Of a DNA stretch of 15,097 nt, positions 12,996 to 15,097 are shown in pieces; position 1 is the first letter of the stretch; the number at the start of each line of letters is the position of its first letter. The notes under the pieces were generated by a model. It was given only the letters and a program-made list of their open reading frames with translations. It was not told the DNA's origin and did not search any database. Source of the DNA: Oscillospiraceae bacterium (GTDB lineage Bacteria > Bacillota > Clostridia > Oscillospirales > Oscillospiraceae); the NCBI GenBank assembly GCA_020025615.1, contig JAHHRT010000032.1, positions 1-15,097 on the forward strand, read 5' to 3'. The translations under genes and the position numbers were made by a program.

Positions 12996-14435
12996 TCATC
13001 CGATTCTCATTTTACGGGATGGATCCCGCCGGCTGTTTTTTGCTCCCCAAAGAGCCAGAGCGCAAGCCTCCACCGGCAGGCTGTTTTCCCCGCCGAAGGT
13101 AAATCCCCCTGCCAGCGTCCGCTTTACGGAGGTGACCGCGCTTTCTCTCAGCAGCTCCTGCTGCCGGTACCAGGACAGACCTTTCTCATTGACCGCATTG
13201 ATCAGGATACCCGCTGCTGCAACCACATCGCGGGCGCTGGGCCGGATTACCGAGTTTTTGGCCTTCCATGTTTCGGAAATTCTCTCCACCAGTACGTCCA
13301 CGCCGTTTCGGCCATCAATTACAACGCAGCAAGCCTTACTGTATCTGGCGTTGAGCCATTCGGATAACCAAGACAGGCCGCGCCCCGTAGGCTGCAGCTC
13401 CAGCAGAGAGATCCGGGCAGGTGCATCCTTCGGCAACACCGCACCGCACAGACAGACTGTACTGCCGTCTGCCGAAAATTTGATGCCGTAGGCCGTCTTT
13501 CCTTCCGGCTTTGGTTCATCGCTGGCGCACTTTTCCCATGCCGCCCGATCAATTGCGTATTCAATCTTTTCAGCTGCCAACGGGCTCCACCAGCCAAGAC
13601 GCTCTCTGGCAAACGTATCTGGCTCCATCTGTTCTGTCTCGCCGGCAATCGTGGAAGCCTGAATGCGCCTGCCCAAGGCAGGGTTTGTCGCAGCCCACCG
13701 TACAGGGTCCTTGATATTCCCAATCTCCGGAACGGAGAATTCGAACCAGGCGGTGCGCCCGGATTCTCCATCCAGCGCCCGCTGCCGCAGATTCCGGAAT
13801 ACCTTCCCTGTGCAATCAGGCCCCGGTGGAGTACCCACATAGATGGTTTGCGGATTCAAACTCGCAGAAATTGCCGGAAGGAAAGAACCCTGCTGGGTTT
13901 CATCCAGCTCCTGCGCTTCATCAAAAATCAACAAATCTCCGTGCTGGCCGCGGCCGCCGTTTCTGGTGCGGGCCAGAAACTTCACGCGAGCCCCGCTTTT
14001 CAAAATGATCTGCTCTCGGCCCAAAGCTGTTTTGATTTCCGCCACATGGCGTCGCATTTTTGGTCCTTCAAAAAAATCGCGCATCTCCTCAAAGGTCTCG
14101 GTAGCCGTTTTTTGGAGGTGCGCAGTGTAGATAATATTTTCATTCAGCAGCAGCATGCCGGTTTCCATGCGGTCCTGCACCAGGAGGGTCTTGCCGTTCT
14201 GGCGGGGAACAGATCCGCCGCAGGACGTGGCCGCCCATTTCCCATCCTGGTCGCGTGCCATCCAATCGCACAGAATGTCATCTTGCCACGGGTCCTGCTT
14301 TGTGCCACCGGCACGAAGGATGCGAATCGCATCCGGCCCGTCAGTGTCCTGGTACGCCGGTGCGATCCTTTCGGACGGCACCTGGCTTCCCATCAGCCTG
14401 CCGCTGTGCAAGGATCTCGCTGACTTCGTCGCCAT
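12996..14435 (-). CDS. Terminase large subunit
   Basis: The protein has 479 residues. The ATPase half has an adenine-binding-type WQDDIL (50-55), Walker A SVPRQNGKT (75-83), Walker B LLIFDEA (168-174) with catalytic E173, and the coupling motif YVGTPPG (199-205). The nuclease half has the expected acidic residues D323 (GIKFSADGS) and D374 (VVIDGRNG). It drives DNA into the prohead and cuts it at the end. The ATG at 14435 has GGGAGGAG close upstream and lies inside the preceding small gene, so 95 bases are read in two frames. The end overlaps an upstream ATG of the portal frame. Confidence 0.93.
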   Translation of the reverse strand: MATKSARSLHSGRLMGSQVPSERIAPAYQDTDGPDAIRILRAGGTKQDPWQDDILCDWMARDQDGKWAATSCGGSVPRQNGKTLLVQDRMETGMLLLNENIIYTAHLQKTATETFEEMRDFFEGPKMRRHVAEIKTALGREQIILKSGARVKFLARTRNGGRGQHGDLLIFDEAQELDETQQGSFLPAISASLNPQTIYVGTPPGPDCTGKVFRNLRQRALDGESGRTAWFEFSVPEIGNIKDPVRWAATNPALGRRIQASTIAGETEQMEPDTFARERLGWWSPLAAEKIEYAIDRAAWEKCASDEPKPEGKTAYGIKFSADGSTVCLCGAVLPKDAPARISLLELQPTGRGLSWLSEWLNARYSKACCVVIDGRNGVDVLVERISETWKAKNSVIRPSARDVVAAAGILINAVNEKGLSWYRQQELLRESAVTSVKRTLAGGFTFGGENSLPVEACALALWGAKNSRRDPSRKMRIG

Positions 14436-14610
14436 CCTGTTCTCCTCCCTCTATATTTTCAATTTCCCGGATGGTCTCCCGATATTGCTTGGCAAGCTGC
14501 GGCAATGCCCGGTCATCCTCGCAGGAATCAATGCTTGCTGCAAGCACCTTTGCCAGCGTTTTCAGCTGCTCCAGGCGGGTTCCTCTGGTCGTAATGCTCT
14601 TCATTTTCAC
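14341..14610 (-). CDS. Putative terminase small subunit
   Basis: The protein has 89 residues (MKSITTRGTRLEQLKTLAKV near the start, LPQLAKQYRETIREIENIEG in the middle, RKDRTGVPGH at the end). It is a short helical protein directly before the large terminase, and the TTRGTRLEQL start with a helical hairpin recalls short DNA-binding small terminases of actinobacterial and Clostridia phages. The start is GTG at 14610 with GGGGGCGGG about 5-8 bases upstream; ATG at 14604 is the alternative. The call rests on position and this resemblance, not on a clear HTH motif. Confidence 0.7.
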   Translation of the reverse strand: MKMKSITTRGTRLEQLKTLAKVLAASIDSCEDDRALPQLAKQYRETIREIENIEGGEQDGDEVSEILAQRQADGKPGAVRKDRTGVPGH

Positions 14611-14677
14611 TGTTTCCCGCCCCCTTTAAAAAATCCTTGTGTGTAAATCGGCGCTAGCCACGTTGGAGTCGCCTGTC

Positions 14678-14708
14678 GGTGGGTAGGGGGATCCTCCCCT
14701 ACCTCACC
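14678..14708. other. Strong hairpin between HNH and terminase genes (packaging-site candidate)
   Basis: On the plus strand GGTAGGGG (14682-14689), loop GATCCT and CCCCTACC (14696-14703) form an 8-bp perfect stem. It is extended by GGTG (14678-14681) and CACC (14705-14708) around one unpaired T. The stem covers the stop of the HNH gene. No T-run follows on either strand, so it is not a normal intrinsic terminator. Together with the non-coding 14611-14703 next to the terminase genes it could be part of a cos or pac region. Confidence 0.6.
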
Positions 14709-15039
14709 AATCGCCATCCCTGATGACTGGTGCTTTGATAATTTTTTTCATTTCTCCTGTTTTATTGCTCTTTTGGGCATTACAGAAATAGTGTGCTGCC
14801 TGAAGATTGTTCCAGTCCTCTGCCGCAGCACGCGGAGAATCATAGCCGAACTGCTGCCACTTCGATACCGGCTTAATTTCATCAATCACGAACGAAAGAG
14901 GGTGTGCCGCATCTGATGGCTCATCATAATGAATCGGGCCCAGGCGACCCTTGCAAATGCCGCAGGGCGCTCCTGTGGCTTTCAGCCTGGCGCGGTACTT
15001 TCTCCGCAGAGCACCGTTCGCATAGCGTGGGTTTGACAT
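14704..15039 (-). CDS. HNH endonuclease (packaging-associated)
   Basis: The protein has 111 residues. Zinc ligands CGIC (26-29) and FCN with NAQK (85-90), plus the core HPLSFVIDEIKPVS (46-59) and WNNLQAAHYFCN (76-87), give the HNH fold with its Asn (N77/N78). At the position where most HNH enzymes have DH, this one has D53-E54. I believe related Clostridia phage enzymes share this, but cannot verify it. Small HNH proteins next to terminases are required for cos cleavage in several phages. The ATG at 15039 follows AAGGAGG at proper spacing; a longer frame to 15087 has no such site. Confidence 0.87.
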   Translation of the reverse strand: MSNPRYANGALRRKYRARLKATGAPCGICKGRLGPIHYDEPSDAAHPLSFVIDEIKPVSKWQQFGYDSPRAAAEDWNNLQAAHYFCNAQKSNKTGEMKKIIKAPVIRDGDW

Positions 15040-15097
15040 ATATCCTCCTTGTATTATAGAGTAGTAGTTTTTAAAGCCCCTCTCCAAGGGCTTGTGC
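15040..15097 (-). promoter_or_regulatory. Upstream region of HNH gene with -10-like box and small hairpin
   Basis: TATAAT lies at 15058-15053, directly before the ribosome binding site of the HNH gene, but no good -35 box is found at 16-18 bases, so promoter status is doubtful. Farther upstream AAGCCC and GGGCTT (about 15093-15074) can pair. No T-run follows this stem on the minus strand. Confidence 0.25.

Noticed and set aside
14678..14708. Hairpin at the HNH stop read as an intrinsic terminator
   Set aside because: No T-run follows the stem on either strand.
1..15097. CRISPR arrays, tRNA genes, insertion sequences
   Set aside because: No regularly spaced short repeats, cloverleaf-like sequences or transposase frames were seen on either strand.

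Overview
The window is one block of a tailed-phage genome (prophage or free phage; no integrase, repressor or lysis gene is in view). Every supported gene lies on the minus strand, so in transcription order it reads from right to left: HNH endonuclease, putative small terminase, large terminase, portal, MuF-type minor head protein, two very small proteins, scaffold, major capsid protein, a short linker-type protein, four head-tail connection proteins, major tail (tube) protein, tail assembly chaperones, tape measure, distal tail protein, a Gp37-like tail protein, a tail fibre or baseplate protein, and the first codons of a further tail gene running off the left edge. This is the late module of a long-tailed (siphovirus) phage. 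Strong Shine-Dalgarno sites, coding DNA of roughly 55-60 % GC, and protein types that I associate with gut Clostridia phages (DUF4355 scaffold, DUF5361 chaperone, ReqiPepy6 Gp37-like tail protein) suggest a Bacillota host of the Faecalibacterium/Oscillospiraceae kind. The host is an inference.

Packaging and head (15039 to 8086): the HNH gene is followed by a strong hairpin and a roughly 90-base gap before the terminases, a plausible place for a packaging signal. The minor head protein carries a typical MuF-like cysteine/histidine cluster and then an added JAB/JAMM-type metalloprotease-like domain. That extra domain and an unlisted 47-codon gene behind it lie in DNA that is visibly AT-rich, as in an exchangeable effector cassette. 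Two intrinsic-terminator-like hairpins follow, flanking a 73-codon gene, before the scaffold and capsid genes.

Connector and tail (8073 to 402): the genes are packed with overlaps of 1-20 bases and run in the usual order. The tail chaperone pair carries a textbook -1 frameshift site, A AAA AAC, with an upstream Shine-Dalgarno-like GGAGG. It would make a 220-residue fusion as well as the 87-residue short form. The second chaperone ORF has no ribosome binding site of its own. The tape measure (595 residues) contains a regular 11/22-residue helical repeat.

Left end (1 to 430): the end of the tail-fibre gene and the start of the next gene are present twice as a 108-base direct repeat about 80 % identical. 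The copy next to the fibre gene is broken by a stop and a frameshift. The other copy is intact and runs off the window. This looks like scar tissue from exchange or duplication of fibre modules.
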